Positions 23,067 through 32,421 of a stretch of 32,861 nt of DNA are shown here, in pieces. Numbering within the stretch: position 1 is the first letter of the stretch; each line of letters opens with the position of its first letter. The position numbers and the translations under genes are program-made. The notes beneath the pieces were generated by a model. It was not told where the DNA came from. It saw only the letters and a list, made by a program, of their open reading frames with translations, and did no database searches. The stretch spans positions 1 to 32,861 of the forward strand of contig JAUNPP010000019.1 of the NCBI GenBank assembly GCA_030536685.1. Direction: 5' to 3'. The DNA is from Lachnospiraceae bacterium (GTDB taxonomy: Bacteria > Bacillota > Clostridia > Lachnospirales > Lachnospiraceae).

Positions 23067-24236
23067 TTATTTCTGAAGAAGTTCCAGGTTCTTTTTAATC
23101 AGCTCACATCTCTGTTTTACACAGTCCGCAGAACGATGGGGGTCTTCGGGTGTGGAGAAAAGGTAGTCTTCCAGCTTGTCCACGCTTGTGGTTGCTACAT
23201 GCATTCTGGTATCGCAGGAAGCGTAGTAGATGTAGATATCTCCGTTTTCTCTTGCAATTGCGCCGTTTGTGAATACTACATTGGAAACGTCTCCCACTCT
23301 TTCACCGCCGAACGGTACCAGGAACACGCCGGAGGGCTCTGCAATGACCCTGGAGGGGTCGTTTAAGTCCGTTCCGAATACATAGAGAACGTAGCGAAGT
23401 CCTGCCGCTGTGTTGCGCACGCCGTGAGCGATATTGATCCAGCATTTCTTTCCTTTGATCGGAACAGCGCCTGCGCCGTTTTTGGACTCTGTAAGAGTAT
23501 GGTAGACACGTTTGCTGATAATCTTTTCTTCATCGATTACTGCGTGTTCGATATCTTCGCACAGCCCGAATCCGATTCCGCCGCCGCTTCCGGTTTCAAT
23601 GAAACCATCCATCGGTCTTGTGTAGAAAGCGTATTTTCCATCTACAAATTCAGGATGAAGCACAACGTTTCTCTGCTGGGGAGAGCGCAGCGTTTTCAGG
23701 TTGTCAAGGCGTTCCCATGTCTTTAAGTCCTTTGTACGTACAATGCCTGCCTCAGCGACCGCTGCGGAAAGATCGGAGGTTGTGGTATCCTTGCTTTCGG
23801 AGCAGAACACACCGTAGATCCAGCCGTCCTCATGCTTTGTCAGACGCATATCGTATACATTGGTTTCTTCAGGGCAGGTATCGGGCAGCACCACAGGATA
23901 ATCCCAGAAATGGAAGCCGTCGATACCGCTGTCGCTTTCTGCCACTGCAAAGAAGGATTTGCGGTCATTTCCCTCAACGCGGACTACCAGGTAATATTTT
24001 CCATTAAGGAAAACGGCGCCGGAGTTCATTACTGCATTGATGCCAAGACGCTCCATAAAGTAAGGATTGGTTTCCTCATTCAGATCATATCTCCAGTGTA
24101 CCGGCGCAAACTCTCTTGTCAGTACGGGAGATTCATATCTGTCGTAAATTCCGTTATAATAATCCGTTTTCCGGTTTTTGCGGGCAATCAGTTTGTCCAC
24201 CTTTGCCTGTTCCACATAATACTGTTTATGAAGCAT
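23067..24236 (-). CDS. GH130_1 phosphorylase, 4-O-beta-D-mannosyl-D-glucose phosphorylase type
   Basis: This 389-aa cytoplasmic enzyme releases mannose-1-phosphate and glucose from mannosyl-glucose. The N-terminal pattern [27 protein letters not shown], shown here only by its key residues W48 and the NPYFMER run (57-63), is characteristic of subfamily 1. The general acid is D129 in [13 protein letters not shown], corresponding to Asp131 of the Bacteroides fragilis enzyme. Its start overlaps the end of the epimerase gene by 11 bases, so the epimerase and the phosphorylase that uses its product are coupled. There is no signal peptide. Confidence 0.9.
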   Translation of the reverse strand: MLHKQYYVEQAKVDKLIARKNRKTDYYNGIYDRYESPVLTREFAPVHWRYDLNEETNPYFMERLGINAVMNSGAVFLNGKYYLVVRVEGNDRKSFFAVAESDSGIDGFHFWDYPVVLPDTCPEETNVYDMRLTKHEDGWIYGVFCSESKDTTTSDLSAAVAEAGIVRTKDLKTWERLDNLKTLRSPQQRNVVLHPEFVDGKYAFYTRPMDGFIETGSGGGIGFGLCEDIEHAVIDEEKIISKRVYHTLTESKNGAGAVPIKGKKCWINIAHGVRNTAAGLRYVLYVFGTDLNDPSRVIAEPSGVFLVPFGGERVGDVSNVVFTNGAIARENGDIYIYYASCDTRMHVATTSVDKLEDYLFSTPEDPHRSADCVKQRCELIKKNLELLQK

Positions 24237-25395
24237 GTTTTATCCTCCTGATCACTTCAAAGCACATTCTTCCATTGTGGTACGGGCATTTCCACGGTTC
24301 CACAATCGGTTTTTCAAGCGGTTTTCTGTCCTTGTCCACTGCCCAGAACCATTCTGAGCCGTTTCTTTCATCAATCAGACAGGTTTTAATGTAATTCCAG
24401 ATATCCTCTGCCGCTTCCAGATATTCTTTTTGGCCTGATTTCTGATATCCATTTACAAAGCCTACAACAGCCTCCGCCTGTACCCACCAGACGCGGGTCG
24501 TATCTACAATGCCATTTTCCGCTTCGTTGACAAGAGAATGGTCCATATAAGCTCTGTCATAGATATTTTTCGTAATCGTCTTCGTAATCGGAGACAACTT
24601 TTCTGTATAAAATGGATCGTTCAGCACTTCCAGTCCTCTGTCGGCAAGCCATGCGGTTTCAATATCGTGTCCGTAGGAATACAGGTCGATCAGCGTATTC
24701 CATGTTCTGTCAAAGAATACCTCCTGACGTCCGATTTCCTTATTGTAAACCCGGTCCGCAATGATATCCATCATAAAACGGAGCTGATCTGCGACACATT
24801 TCTCATGTGTCACGCGGTATAATTCCGTGTAAGCCTCAAACACGTGAAGCAAGGTATTCATTGTTTTCTCGGCAATTACGCCGTTTTCTGATAATTTATC
24901 ATTTTCTTCCGGCTCAAAACGACGGTTAAACGCTTCCAGATATCCATATTCATCTTTGCATTTTGTTTCAATGATCTGGTAAAGCTCCTTTGCCATGGCA
25001 AGCGCTTCTTCATCCTTTGAAGCATCATAATAGGAAGACAGCGCGTAAATGGCAAACGCCTGGTTGTACGTATGCTTTGTGGTATCCTCCGGTTTTCCGT
25101 CATAAGTCAGCGACCAGTAGACTCCGCCGCACTCTCTGTCCATACAATGCTCCTTCAGAAAAAGAAAGGCATGTCCGGCATCTGCAAGCAGTCTTTCATC
25201 CTTCAGAAGCATATAAGCATTCGAGAAGAACCAGAGGATTCTGCTGTTCAGGATACAACCCTTCACAGCTTTTTTATCAAGCTGCAGGTCGTAATCCATG
25301 TAGCCGTAAAATCCTCCATACTGTTCATCTTTCAGATTCTGCCAGAAGGGAATCAAATCTTTTGTCAAATGTTTTTCTATTTCAGCAGCAAACAT
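24226..25395 (-). CDS. AGE-family cellobiose/mannobiose 2-epimerase
   Basis: This is a 389-aa (alpha/alpha)6-barrel enzyme that converts the reducing-end mannose of mannobiose to glucose. Residues known to matter in Ruminococcus albus cellobiose 2-epimerase are present at nearly the same positions: R52, H243, E246, W249, W304, E308 and H373 (374 there). H184 in [12 protein letters not shown] is also kept. The protein has the usual family length and no signal peptide. The ribosome site GGAGG lies just upstream, and the gene lies 17 bp from the end of the GH130_2 gene and overlaps the GH130_1 gene. This arrangement fits the epimerase-phosphorylase mannan pathway. Confidence 0.94.
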   Translation of the reverse strand: MFAAEIEKHLTKDLIPFWQNLKDEQYGGFYGYMDYDLQLDKKAVKGCILNSRILWFFSNAYMLLKDERLLADAGHAFLFLKEHCMDRECGGVYWSLTYDGKPEDTTKHTYNQAFAIYALSSYYDASKDEEALAMAKELYQIIETKCKDEYGYLEAFNRRFEPEENDKLSENGVIAEKTMNTLLHVFEAYTELYRVTHEKCVADQLRFMMDIIADRVYNKEIGRQEVFFDRTWNTLIDLYSYGHDIETAWLADRGLEVLNDPFYTEKLSPITKTITKNIYDRAYMDHSLVNEAENGIVDTTRVWWVQAEAVVGFVNGYQKSGQKEYLEAAEDIWNYIKTCLIDERNGSEWFWAVDKDRKPLEKPIVEPWKCPYHNGRMCFEVIRRIKHAS

Positions 25396-25412
25396 TTTTT
25401 CCTCCGGTTTTC

Positions 25413-26438
25413 TTATCGGATACCGATCTCGGTATCTTCTGCCGTTACAACGCTGTGCTCTTTAATATAAGAAATCACTTCATCCGCTGTGGTAAATGCC
25501 AGTCCCACATAGGTATCTGCCGCACCATAGTAGATTGCGATCTTTCCGCTTTCCGCATCATGAATCGTTGCGCAGGGGAAGGTAACGTTCGGTACAAATC
25601 CGCGTTCTTCATACCATTCTTCGGGAGTCAGAAGGAAAGTATCGCAGCGGTATTTTACAACGGAAGGATTGTCGATATCCAGAATTGCACCGCCGATGCT
25701 GTACACATAGCCGTTGCAGGTTCCTGTTACGCCATGGTAGAACAGAAGCCAGCCTTCGCTTGTTTCAATCGGAGCTGCGCCGCCGCCGATTTTCAAATTC
25801 TGCCACCATTCTTTTCCTTTGCCCATTACATGACGGTGTCTTCCCCAGTATTCCATATCTGCGCTTTCGGAAAGGAAAATATCGCCGAAGGGAGTATGTC
25901 CGCTGTCGCTTGGACGGGACAGCATCATAAATTTGCCGTTTACCTTTCTGGGAAACAGAACCGCATTTCTGTTAAAAGGAAGGAACGGATTTTCAATTCT
26001 GGTAAATGTCTTAAAATCCTGTGTTTTTGCAACGCCGATGGATGCTCCATAGAAATCCTGGCACCAGATTACATAGTAGGTATCCTCTACCTTAACGAGT
26101 CTGGGATCATATGCGTACTGCGGCATAAAATCGTTACCTTCTTCATCCTTGAACGCAATTTTATTGCTTTCAAAATCCCAGTGAATGGCATCCTTGCTTC
26201 TTCCGAGATAAATATAAGGGATTCCGTTTGTCTGTTCGCCGCGGAATACACCGATAAATCCGTCTTCATAAGGCATTACGGCGCTGTTGAAGATTCTTGC
26301 AACGCCTTTTGCAGGATTACGTCCGATAATTGGATTTTCACTGTATCTCCATACCGGAAGTCCGGTCTTATTGTCAGCAGGTCTGTCCTGCCAGGGTACG
26401 TTCGGTACATTTGCACCAATAATCTTTACATCGCTCAT
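25413..26438 (-). CDS. GH130_2 beta-1,4-manno-oligosaccharide phosphorylase
   Basis: This is a cytoplasmic enzyme (341 aa from the chosen start) that shortens manno-oligosaccharides by phosphorolysis to mannose-1-phosphate. The five-bladed propeller motifs include NPIIGRNP at 35-42 and VARIFNSAV near 46-54. The general acid is D111 in YDPRLVKVEDTYY. IGGGAAPIET and SIGGAILD lie in later blades. The start at 26438 (MSDVKII) follows GGAGG by eight bases. A TTG start five codons upstream would overlap that ribosome site and is less likely. It follows the permease genes in the transport-catabolism operon. Subfamily assignment is from length and motifs. Confidence 0.9.
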   Translation of the reverse strand: MSDVKIIGANVPNVPWQDRPADNKTGLPVWRYSENPIIGRNPAKGVARIFNSAVMPYEDGFIGVFRGEQTNGIPYIYLGRSKDAIHWDFESNKIAFKDEEGNDFMPQYAYDPRLVKVEDTYYVIWCQDFYGASIGVAKTQDFKTFTRIENPFLPFNRNAVLFPRKVNGKFMMLSRPSDSGHTPFGDIFLSESADMEYWGRHRHVMGKGKEWWQNLKIGGGAAPIETSEGWLLFYHGVTGTCNGYVYSIGGAILDIDNPSVVKYRCDTFLLTPEEWYEERGFVPNVTFPCATIHDAESGKIAIYYGAADTYVGLAFTTADEVISYIKEHSVVTAEDTEIGIR

Positions 26439-26507
26439 TTCGATTTCCTCCAAAATAATGTTTTATGAAGCAGCCCGGTAGTACCGCCGGACTGCCGTAG
26501 TGAAAAC

Positions 26508-27359
26508 TTAGCCCTTTACAGCTCCCTGTGTCAGACCGCTGTAAATCTGTTTCTGACAGAGAATGAAGATCAGCAGTGCGGGAATCATTGTGATAATTAC
26601 GCCTGCACAGATATAATTGTACTGATTTCCCAGAGGGCCGGTAAATTTGAACAGTGATGTTGCTACTGTTACATATAAATTTTTATTCTGCAGATAAAGG
26701 TTTGCAGTATAGTATTCGTTGTATACGCCTACGCCCTTCAGGATCATAACCGTTACAATCGCCGGCTTTAACAGCGGCAGAAGGATTCGGAAGAATACGC
26801 CGAAATAAGTACATCCATCCATAATCGCGGATTCATCCAGAGATGTAGGTATATTTTCAAAAAACTGAATAAAAATGTAAATTGAAATAATATCTGTACC
26901 GCACATCATGATGATATAACCGGGTAAGAAGTTGATCCAGCCCAGACTGTACATGATCTGGTAAACGGAAACCTGCATTGCAATACCGGGAAGCAGTGAT
27001 GCAAACAGAAACAGGTTGCGGACGAGTCCGTTTCCGGGAAACTTAAAACGGTTCAGCACATATGCAATCATAGAACCGGTCATAATAGAACCGCAGAGAA
27101 CAAACACCAGAATAATCAGTGAGTTTCTGAAAGCAAGACCCATGTTTGCCTGCTGCCATGCCTGAATAAAGTTTTCCAGATAAGTCCAGCTTTCGGGAAG
27201 CGTCATAACATTGGTTGATCGATATTCTTCCGGTGATTTAAATGCTGTAATGACGCATACGACAACCGGTAAAACAGAAATAAAGGCGCCTAAAAACAGA
27301 GATACATATTTTACAACTGACCATACGGTCTTTTTGATTTTTGCAGTTGAATTTGACAT
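26508..27359 (-). CDS. ABC sugar transporter permease, MalG type (CUT1)
   Basis: This is a 283-aa inner-membrane permease with six predicted TM segments. The ATPase-contact loop reads ESAIMDGCTYFGVFFRILLP near residue 190. The C-terminal GLTQGAVKG is typical of MalG-type CUT1 permeases. With the MalF-type partner and binding protein it would import manno-oligosaccharides. No ATPase gene is in the window; CUT1 systems in this lineage often share one MsmK/UgpC-type ATPase encoded elsewhere. The ATG at 27359 overlaps the partner's TGA by one base; a GTG one codon upstream is an alternative start. Confidence 0.93.
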   Translation of the reverse strand: MSNSTAKIKKTVWSVVKYVSLFLGAFISVLPVVVCVITAFKSPEEYRSTNVMTLPESWTYLENFIQAWQQANMGLAFRNSLIILVFVLCGSIMTGSMIAYVLNRFKFPGNGLVRNLFLFASLLPGIAMQVSVYQIMYSLGWINFLPGYIIMMCGTDIISIYIFIQFFENIPTSLDESAIMDGCTYFGVFFRILLPLLKPAIVTVMILKGVGVYNEYYTANLYLQNKNLYVTVATSLFKFTGPLGNQYNYICAGVIITMIPALLIFILCQKQIYSGLTQGAVKG

Positions 27360-28372
27360 CACCGAACACCTCCGTTAGCTGTTGTCTGCGACAGCTTTCC
27401 TTCTGCTGCCAGACGTTTATTTCTCTTACGAACTGTGCGAATCGCTTCCTGATCACCAACGCCAAAGAAATATCTTTCCAGGAATTTCTGGATCATAGTT
27501 GCAATAATGATAAGAATCAGCAGTACCACTGCCATTGCAGATGCAAGACCAACCTTCTGACTCTCATGCGCCAGTTTATCCATCATTACAAAATAGGTCG
27601 CTGTTCCGAAGTTACCGCCCGTGATAACGTAAGGAGGTTCGAATACGCTCAGTGAACCGGTAATGGATAAGATCATATTCAATACGATAATTGTCTTAAT
27701 GCTCGGGAAAATAATGTATTTGAATTTCTGCCAGCCGTTTGCGCCGTCGATTGCCGCCGCTTCGTAAAGGGAAGAATCAACTGACATGATCGCGCCGATA
27801 AACAGTACCATTGCCTGCCCCATATATCTCCATACTGAGGTCGCCGCAACTGATATATTGTTGATGCTGGTATCCTTCAGCCAGTAGGGAAGCTGTTCCA
27901 GCTCAAAACCGCACCACTGAAGCACGGTATCGAGAACGAAGCCTCTTGTATAGAAAAATTTGAAAATAAAACCTACGGCAATACCACATACCAGATAAGG
28001 GAAGAACATAAAGCCCTTGAAAACTCCGCCGCCCTTTGTTTTAAAGCTCAGAATAGAAGCAAAATACAAGGCAAGTCCAAGCTGAACAAATGACGCTACG
28101 ATATAGTACAAGCTAAGCTTCAATGCCTGAAAACAATCTTTTCTGGTAAATACATCCAGATAATTTTCCAGACCGACAAATTCACGTTCTCCGATATATT
28201 TCATATCATAGAAGCTGAACTCAACCATTTTTCCAAACGGAATGTAGGTAAAAACAATCAATAAAGTAACGGGCACAAACATAAATGTGAAAATAACCAG
28301 TCTGCGATTCACTTTTCCGGATTGAATCCACTCTACAAAGCCTGCAAAGCCTGATTTTTTCTTCTGGTCCAT
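27359..28372 (-). CDS. ABC sugar transporter permease, MalF type (CUT1)
   Basis: This 337-aa permease has about six TM segments after a short basic N-terminus. The EAA loop is YEAAAIDGANGWQKFKYIIF near residue 205. It pairs with the MalG-type permease (TGATG overlap). The C-terminal tail beyond the last TM is about 35 residues and strongly basic (RTVRKRNKRLAAEGK). It is separated from the binding-protein gene by 162 bp that contain two strong hairpins, which would lower its expression relative to the binding protein. Confidence 0.93.
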   Translation of the reverse strand: MDQKKKSGFAGFVEWIQSGKVNRRLVIFTFMFVPVTLLIVFTYIPFGKMVEFSFYDMKYIGEREFVGLENYLDVFTRKDCFQALKLSLYYIVASFVQLGLALYFASILSFKTKGGGVFKGFMFFPYLVCGIAVGFIFKFFYTRGFVLDTVLQWCGFELEQLPYWLKDTSINNISVAATSVWRYMGQAMVLFIGAIMSVDSSLYEAAAIDGANGWQKFKYIIFPSIKTIIVLNMILSITGSLSVFEPPYVITGGNFGTATYFVMMDKLAHESQKVGLASAMAVVLLILIIIATMIQKFLERYFFGVGDQEAIRTVRKRNKRLAAEGKLSQTTANGGVR

Positions 28373-28403
28373 AATACTCTCCTTTCTTCCTATTACATGA
28401 CAT

Positions 28404-28440
28404 CAGGATCAAAAGCTATCCTGTTCCCGGTTTGATCCTG
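28404..28440. repeat. 10-bp inverted repeat between binding protein and permease genes
   Basis: CAGGATCAAA (28404-28413) and TTTGATCCTG (28431-28440) are perfect arms with a 17-nt loop; GGATCAAA recurs at 28453-28460. It may protect the 5' end of the permease message. Confidence 0.6.
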
Positions 28441-28488
28441 CGAATTGCTCCCGGATCAAATGCCTTTTGCTCCCTGATATCATTGCAT

Positions 28489-28515
28489 AAAAAGCAGGGG
28501 ATATCTCACCCCTGC
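28489..28515 (-). terminator. Leaky terminator/attenuator after the binding-protein gene
   Basis: Minus strand GCAGGGG (28509-28515), an 8-nt loop, CCCCTGC (28494-28500) and TTTTT (28489-28493) follow the stop by about 20 bases. The permeases and enzymes lie further downstream on the same strand without another clear promoter, so partial termination is expected. Confidence 0.75.
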
Positions 28516-28534
28516 CTCTCAAAATACACCTTCA

Positions 28535-29920
28535 CTATTTCAGTGTAATATCGTTAGATTCCTGGGCTGCTGTCCATTTTTCGTTCCATTCTTTTACCAT
28601 ATCTTCAAATGTCATGCCGCCGCTGACAGTTTCTTCTACAATCTGAATCGGAATTGAGCCGGACACGTTAATGCCAAGTTCAGAATCATTGTTGATATCG
28701 TTGAACAGGTTTTCTTCACCTTCAGGAGCAGGATTTCCTACGATCAGTTCTACGCCGTCAAGAGATTTCAGCGCATCCGGTACTTCATCGTTCTTTACGA
28801 TAGAAAGTCCGCCTTCGCTCTGTGCGAAACCTGATTTTTCAACCAGCCATTTTACGTAGCACATAGCTGCAATCTGCTGATCTCCCTTGCTGTTGCAATT
28901 GATACCGTAGCAGTAGTCAGGGCCTGCTGCCGCATACTGTTTTCCATTTACAGAAATAGGGAATGCCATGTATCCGATATCATCCGCATTGTCGCCTGCT
29001 GCCTGAATCTGTGTAATCGCCCATGAGCCAAGTGCCATACATCCGATTTCGCCGCGGTTCATCATACCCTTGCTGCCTTCCCAGTCTGTTGTGGTGGGGT
29101 CTTCTTCAATCAGTCCTTCTTTTACAGCCTGGTATAAGGTGTTATATACTGCGTAAGGGCCTGTGCCGTCTCCGCGGTCTGCGAAAGGATCTTTTCCTTT
29201 ACACATTCCGTTGATTGCGAAGTCAGGATCGCCTGTTGATCCTATATCTGTGTAAGCATCCCACGCAGTCATCGTCCAGCCTGCTGCGAAGTTTGTATAC
29301 ATAGGAACCGCTTCTGTTTTCTCTTTAATTGCCTTTAAATCTGCAATAAATTCATCGGGTGTCTTGGGAAGCTCTTTAATACCTGCTTTGTCAAATACCG
29401 CTTTGTTGTAAACAACGCCCTGTACGTTCGCCATAGAAGGAATACCGTAAATATTTCCTTCATATGCAAAGTTGTTCAGCATATTGCTTTCGTATGTCTC
29501 AGCCAGAACCTCCTGTTTGCCGAAGTTCACAAAGTAGTTGCTCAGCTCATTCTTATCTACTGAAGTGGGAACCATACAGATATCGCCCCAGTCTCCTGTA
29601 GTCAGACGTGTTGTAATGTCTGTTGCGTAATTGGTAATTCCTTCGTATTCGATGTTAACATTCGGATACAGCTTCTGGAATTCCGCAATATACTCTTTAA
29701 ACTTGGTATCCACCATATCGGTCTTGTGTGTCAGGAACTTCAGATCAGCTTTGATATCAGTGTAATCTTCACCAACCTTGATGTCTGAATACTTCACATC
29801 AACCTCAGTCTTCTTGGTACCTTCATCTTTGCCGGAACCACCGCCGCAGGCTACAAGTGATAAAGCCATCACTGCTGAAAATCCTGCTGCCATAATGCGT
29901 TTAAAAACTTTGCTTTTCAT
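28535..29920 (-). CDS. Sugar-binding lipoprotein of the mannan ABC transporter
   Basis: This is a family 1 extracellular solute-binding protein (461 aa from the chosen start). The signal peptide MKSKVFKRIMAAGFSAVMAL leads to the lipobox LVAC, with the lipidated Cys at residue 25, followed by a Gly/Ser/acidic linker. The rest is a two-lobed binding protein with aromatic residues that could stack on sugars. The start at 29920 has AAAGGAG eight bases upstream. An in-frame extension of 20 residues upstream would place charged residues before the signal peptide. By position it corresponds to the manno-oligosaccharide-binding protein of the Roseburia locus; ligand preference is inferred. Confidence 0.92.
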   Translation of the reverse strand: MKSKVFKRIMAAGFSAVMALSLVACGGGSGKDEGTKKTEVDVKYSDIKVGEDYTDIKADLKFLTHKTDMVDTKFKEYIAEFQKLYPNVNIEYEGITNYATDITTRLTTGDWGDICMVPTSVDKNELSNYFVNFGKQEVLAETYESNMLNNFAYEGNIYGIPSMANVQGVVYNKAVFDKAGIKELPKTPDEFIADLKAIKEKTEAVPMYTNFAAGWTMTAWDAYTDIGSTGDPDFAINGMCKGKDPFADRGDGTGPYAVYNTLYQAVKEGLIEEDPTTTDWEGSKGMMNRGEIGCMALGSWAITQIQAAGDNADDIGYMAFPISVNGKQYAAAGPDYCYGINCNSKGDQQIAAMCYVKWLVEKSGFAQSEGGLSIVKNDEVPDALKSLDGVELIVGNPAPEGEENLFNDINNDSELGINVSGSIPIQIVEETVSGGMTFEDMVKEWNEKWTAAQESNDITLK

Positions 29921-29966
29921 TTTACTCTCCTTTATATTAAGTTTATATTTAAGTTGTTTTAAGTCT

Positions 29967-29975
29967 ATCATAGCA
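29967..29975 (-). promoter_or_regulatory. Possible extended -10 promoter for the transport operon
   Basis: Minus strand TGCTATGAT (TG-N-TATGAT) lies about 47 bases upstream of the binding-protein start; the -35 is weak. An alternative -10, TATAGT, is at 30062-30067. Confidence 0.35.
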
Positions 29976-30066
29976 TCCAAAAATAATCAATAGTTTTTTA
30001 TCTTTTTTCCTAATTATCCAGTTTGTGTTTTGATTTTTGTCCTATTTTTTGTGTATTTTGTACTAT

Positions 30067-30083
30067 AAGCAAGGTTCTTGCTT
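30067..30083. promoter_or_regulatory. Candidate LacI operator AAGCAAGGTTCTTGCTT
   Basis: Perfect 7-bp arms (30067-30073, 30077-30083) around GTT. It touches a possible -10 box (minus strand TATAGT, 30062-30067) upstream of the transport operon and next to two LacI genes. The binding regulator is inferred. Confidence 0.5.
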
Positions 30084-30120
30084 TCATATTTTGTGCTTAA
30101 TTATTTTTTAGTCACTTAAT

Positions 30121-30152
30121 TTAAATTTAATTAAACGTTTTTAAATTTAATT
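30121..30152. promoter_or_regulatory. 12-bp direct repeats flanking AAACGTTT in an AT-rich region
   Basis: The word TTAAATTTAATT occurs at 30121-30132 and 30141-30152 on each side of the palindrome AAACGTTT (30133-30140). A central CG is typical of LacI-family sites. The gene-free stretch 29921-30367 is otherwise very AT-rich, with more TTAAATT-like words near 30190-30225 and no convincing gene. Confidence 0.4.
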
Positions 30153-30271
30153 GTTTTAAGATTCATTTCTTTTTTCGCCCCTCCTTCGTTTTATTAAATT
30201 AATTTAATTTAACTTAAATATAGTTTCCAATCGACCCTATTTATTTTTTAACTGTTTAATAGAAGACATCA

Positions 30272-30306
30272 TAAAAAGCATCTACCAATGTGATATGATA
30301 GATGCT
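30272..30306 (-). terminator. Terminator of the LacI gene pair
   Basis: Minus strand AGCATCTA (30299-30306), a 14-nt loop, TAGATGCT (30277-30284) and a TTTTT run, about 60 bases after the second LacI gene. It separates the regulators from the transport operon. Confidence 0.75.
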
Positions 30307-30367
30307 CTCTTTTTACATATGCATTTTTTCCTTAAGCTTTGATGCTGCAGCCTTTCCAGACAGACTA

Positions 30368-31375
30368 TCAGATATTCAAATTTCTGACGCTGCTTCTTTC
30401 TATCACTCCGCTGTCAATATAGCGTACTCCCCGGCGTCTTCCTTTTTTTCTGATTTTATTCAGCAGAATGTGAACGGCAGTTCCTGCCATTTTTTCCATA
30501 TCCACATTGTAGGTCGTCAGCTTCTGTGCAAACGGGTGGCCGTAAAGATAATTATCATACCCTACAATGGAAATATCCTCCGGTACCCGATAGCCCAGAG
30601 ATTTTAACTTATCATAAATAACTCCGGCAGTTAGATCACTGCTGCACACAAAGGCCGTAGGCATTTTTTCCGGAAGTTCAGCCTTCATATCACCATTTTC
30701 TATATTTCGATCCTCAAGGATCCATTCCGGCTTCACCGGCTGCTTCCATTCCTCCATTGCCTTGCGAAATCCGTAATAACGGTCATTAATATTTTCCGTT
30801 GCCGCTCTGGAACCAACAAAGGCAATATCACGATGTCCCCGTTCCAGCAGATAACGTGTCACCTTATACATTCCAATATAATTGCTGGACAAAACCGCAT
30901 CACATGCAAGTCCTTCTTTGTAAAAATCAAGGAGAACCACCGGAACTTTCGCAGCCGCCAGTATCCTCTCCATATATTTATAATCCACTCTGCCGATTAT
31001 GATAATTCCGTCGATCGGCTCCTCCTGTATGACCCTTGGCAGCTCGCGGCGATTGTTAACATTTTTAGGAATAATTTCAAACATGGTGTATCCCTGCTTT
31101 CTGGAAACCGCATAAGTCACCTGCTGATACATTGCCCAGTAAAATGAGGTGCCGATTCCCAGATATTTTTCAGATACGATAACGGCGATTTTAATATGCT
31201 CCTTTTCTCTTTTTTCGTATTTTGAAAGGTCATATCCCATTTCTTCCGCCACCGCCAGAATCTCCTCTCTGACGGAATCGCTGACACCCTTTTTTCCGGA
31301 CAAAGCATTGGATACGGTTACGACACTGATGTCCATCCGCTGTGCGATATCTTTTAATTTTACTGTTTCCGCCAC
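30368..31375 (-). CDS. LacI-family transcriptional regulator A
   Basis: This 335-aa regulator has an N-terminal helix-turn-helix (VKLKDIAQRMDISVVTVSNAL, given here to residue 25 by its key positions), a hinge helix near 50 and a periplasmic-binding-like sensor domain (about 62-335) with the usual SIVGYDN motif. It probably responds to a manno-oligosaccharide or related sugar and controls the mannan transport operon directly downstream. It starts four bases after its paralogue's stop, so the two are co-transcribed. The two recognition helices are similar (VVTVSNAL and IVSVSNAL), which allows overlapping operator sets. Confidence 0.9.
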   Translation of the reverse strand: MAETVKLKDIAQRMDISVVTVSNALSGKKGVSDSVREEILAVAEEMGYDLSKYEKREKEHIKIAVIVSEKYLGIGTSFYWAMYQQVTYAVSRKQGYTMFEIIPKNVNNRRELPRVIQEEPIDGIIIIGRVDYKYMERILAAAKVPVVLLDFYKEGLACDAVLSSNYIGMYKVTRYLLERGHRDIAFVGSRAATENINDRYYGFRKAMEEWKQPVKPEWILEDRNIENGDMKAELPEKMPTAFVCSSDLTAGVIYDKLKSLGYRVPEDISIVGYDNYLYGHPFAQKLTTYNVDMEKMAGTAVHILLNKIRKKGRRRGVRYIDSGVIERSSVRNLNI

Positions 31376-31379
31376 TTTT

Positions 31380-32402
31380 TTACCTCCTCAGCTCTTCCAC
31401 GGTATCGCCCTCGATGATCCGGCTTTCTACAATTCGGATTTTCTCGGGATTCCCTTTCCCCTCCATCCGTTTCAAAAGCGTATTCACACCGATTTGCGCC
31501 ATCGCATTGGTATCTACCTCATATGTGACTAATTTCTTTTTCTCGCCTCTTTCCGGATAAGAATTATCAAATCCGACAACAGAAATATCTTCCGGCACTG
31601 CGAGATCTTTTTCTTTCAGCTTCGCGATCAAAAGATATGCTGTTTTGTCACAATTACACACAAACGCTGTCGGCAGTTCATCCGGCAGTTCAAAGTCGAC
31701 CTTATAACCATATCCATCTTCCTGCCGGTCAAAAATCAGCCATTTTCTGCGTTCCGACAGCCCGTTTTCTGCCAGAGCCTTACAGTATCCCATATATCGG
31801 TCCATAATACTGTTCGTGGCTGTAGGTGTCCCTATAAATCCGATATCTTTATGTCCTGCATCTACAAGTGTCTGAGTCAGAAAGGCAGAACCGTGAAAAT
31901 TATCCGGCACAATATAATCAATATCCTCCTCCATACCATAAAAATCAATACAGACTAACGGTACGCAGATCTGATTTTTCATATTTCTGATAAATTTTGC
32001 TTTCATCTCGCCAATTACGATCACACCCTGAATATCCGCATCCGGGAAAAAAACGGGAAGGTTCTCCTGCATCTCTTTTTCATCATCCACAAGCTGCAGC
32101 ATAACCAGATTTCCCCGTCTTACGGCTTCCTGTGCCACCAGCTTATAAATATCCATATAAAAGGACGGGTATTCCTTTACGTAACGTTCCGCTATAATAA
32201 CACCGATACGATAGCACCGGTTTTCCTTCTTTTCAGGAACGCGTGAAACCTGATATCCCATTTCCTCCGCCTTCTGCTGCACTTTCATGCGCAGTTCCTC
32301 GCCCACGCCTTTTTTTCCTTTTAATGCATTCGATACGCTTACGATACTGATTCCCAGTTCCTTCGCTATATCTTCCAGTTTAATGCCTTTTCTCTGTCCC
32401 AT
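31380..32402 (-). CDS. LacI-family transcriptional regulator B
   Basis: This 340-aa LacI regulator is clearly paralogous to the adjacent one. The helix-turn-helix is at residues 8-30 (LEDIAKELGISIVSVSNAL), KKGVG follows, and the sensor domain carries ISVVGFDNSYPERGEKKKL. The effector pocket differs from its neighbour in many residues, so the pair may sense two different sugars, for example manno-oligosaccharides and galactosyl or glucosyl variants. It lies 19 bp downstream of the GH36 remnant and could once have been co-transcribed with the intact alpha-galactosidase gene. Its present promoter is not visible in the window. Confidence 0.9.
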   Translation of the reverse strand: MGQRKGIKLEDIAKELGISIVSVSNALKGKKGVGEELRMKVQQKAEEMGYQVSRVPEKKENRCYRIGVIIAERYVKEYPSFYMDIYKLVAQEAVRRGNLVMLQLVDDEKEMQENLPVFFPDADIQGVIVIGEMKAKFIRNMKNQICVPLVCIDFYGMEEDIDYIVPDNFHGSAFLTQTLVDAGHKDIGFIGTPTATNSIMDRYMGYCKALAENGLSERRKWLIFDRQEDGYGYKVDFELPDELPTAFVCNCDKTAYLLIAKLKEKDLAVPEDISVVGFDNSYPERGEKKKLVTYEVDTNAMAQIGVNTLLKRMEGKGNPEKIRIVESRIIEGDTVEELRR

Positions 32403-32421
32403 TCTTTCTCTCTTTCCGGAT

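Noticed and set aside
24990..26468. A 492-codon open frame on the plus strand, antisense to the epimerase and GH130_2 genes
   Set aside because: It is the mirror of two well-supported enzymes and its translation is Cys/Phe/His-rich without a domain. Codon bias of the real genes keeps this frame open.
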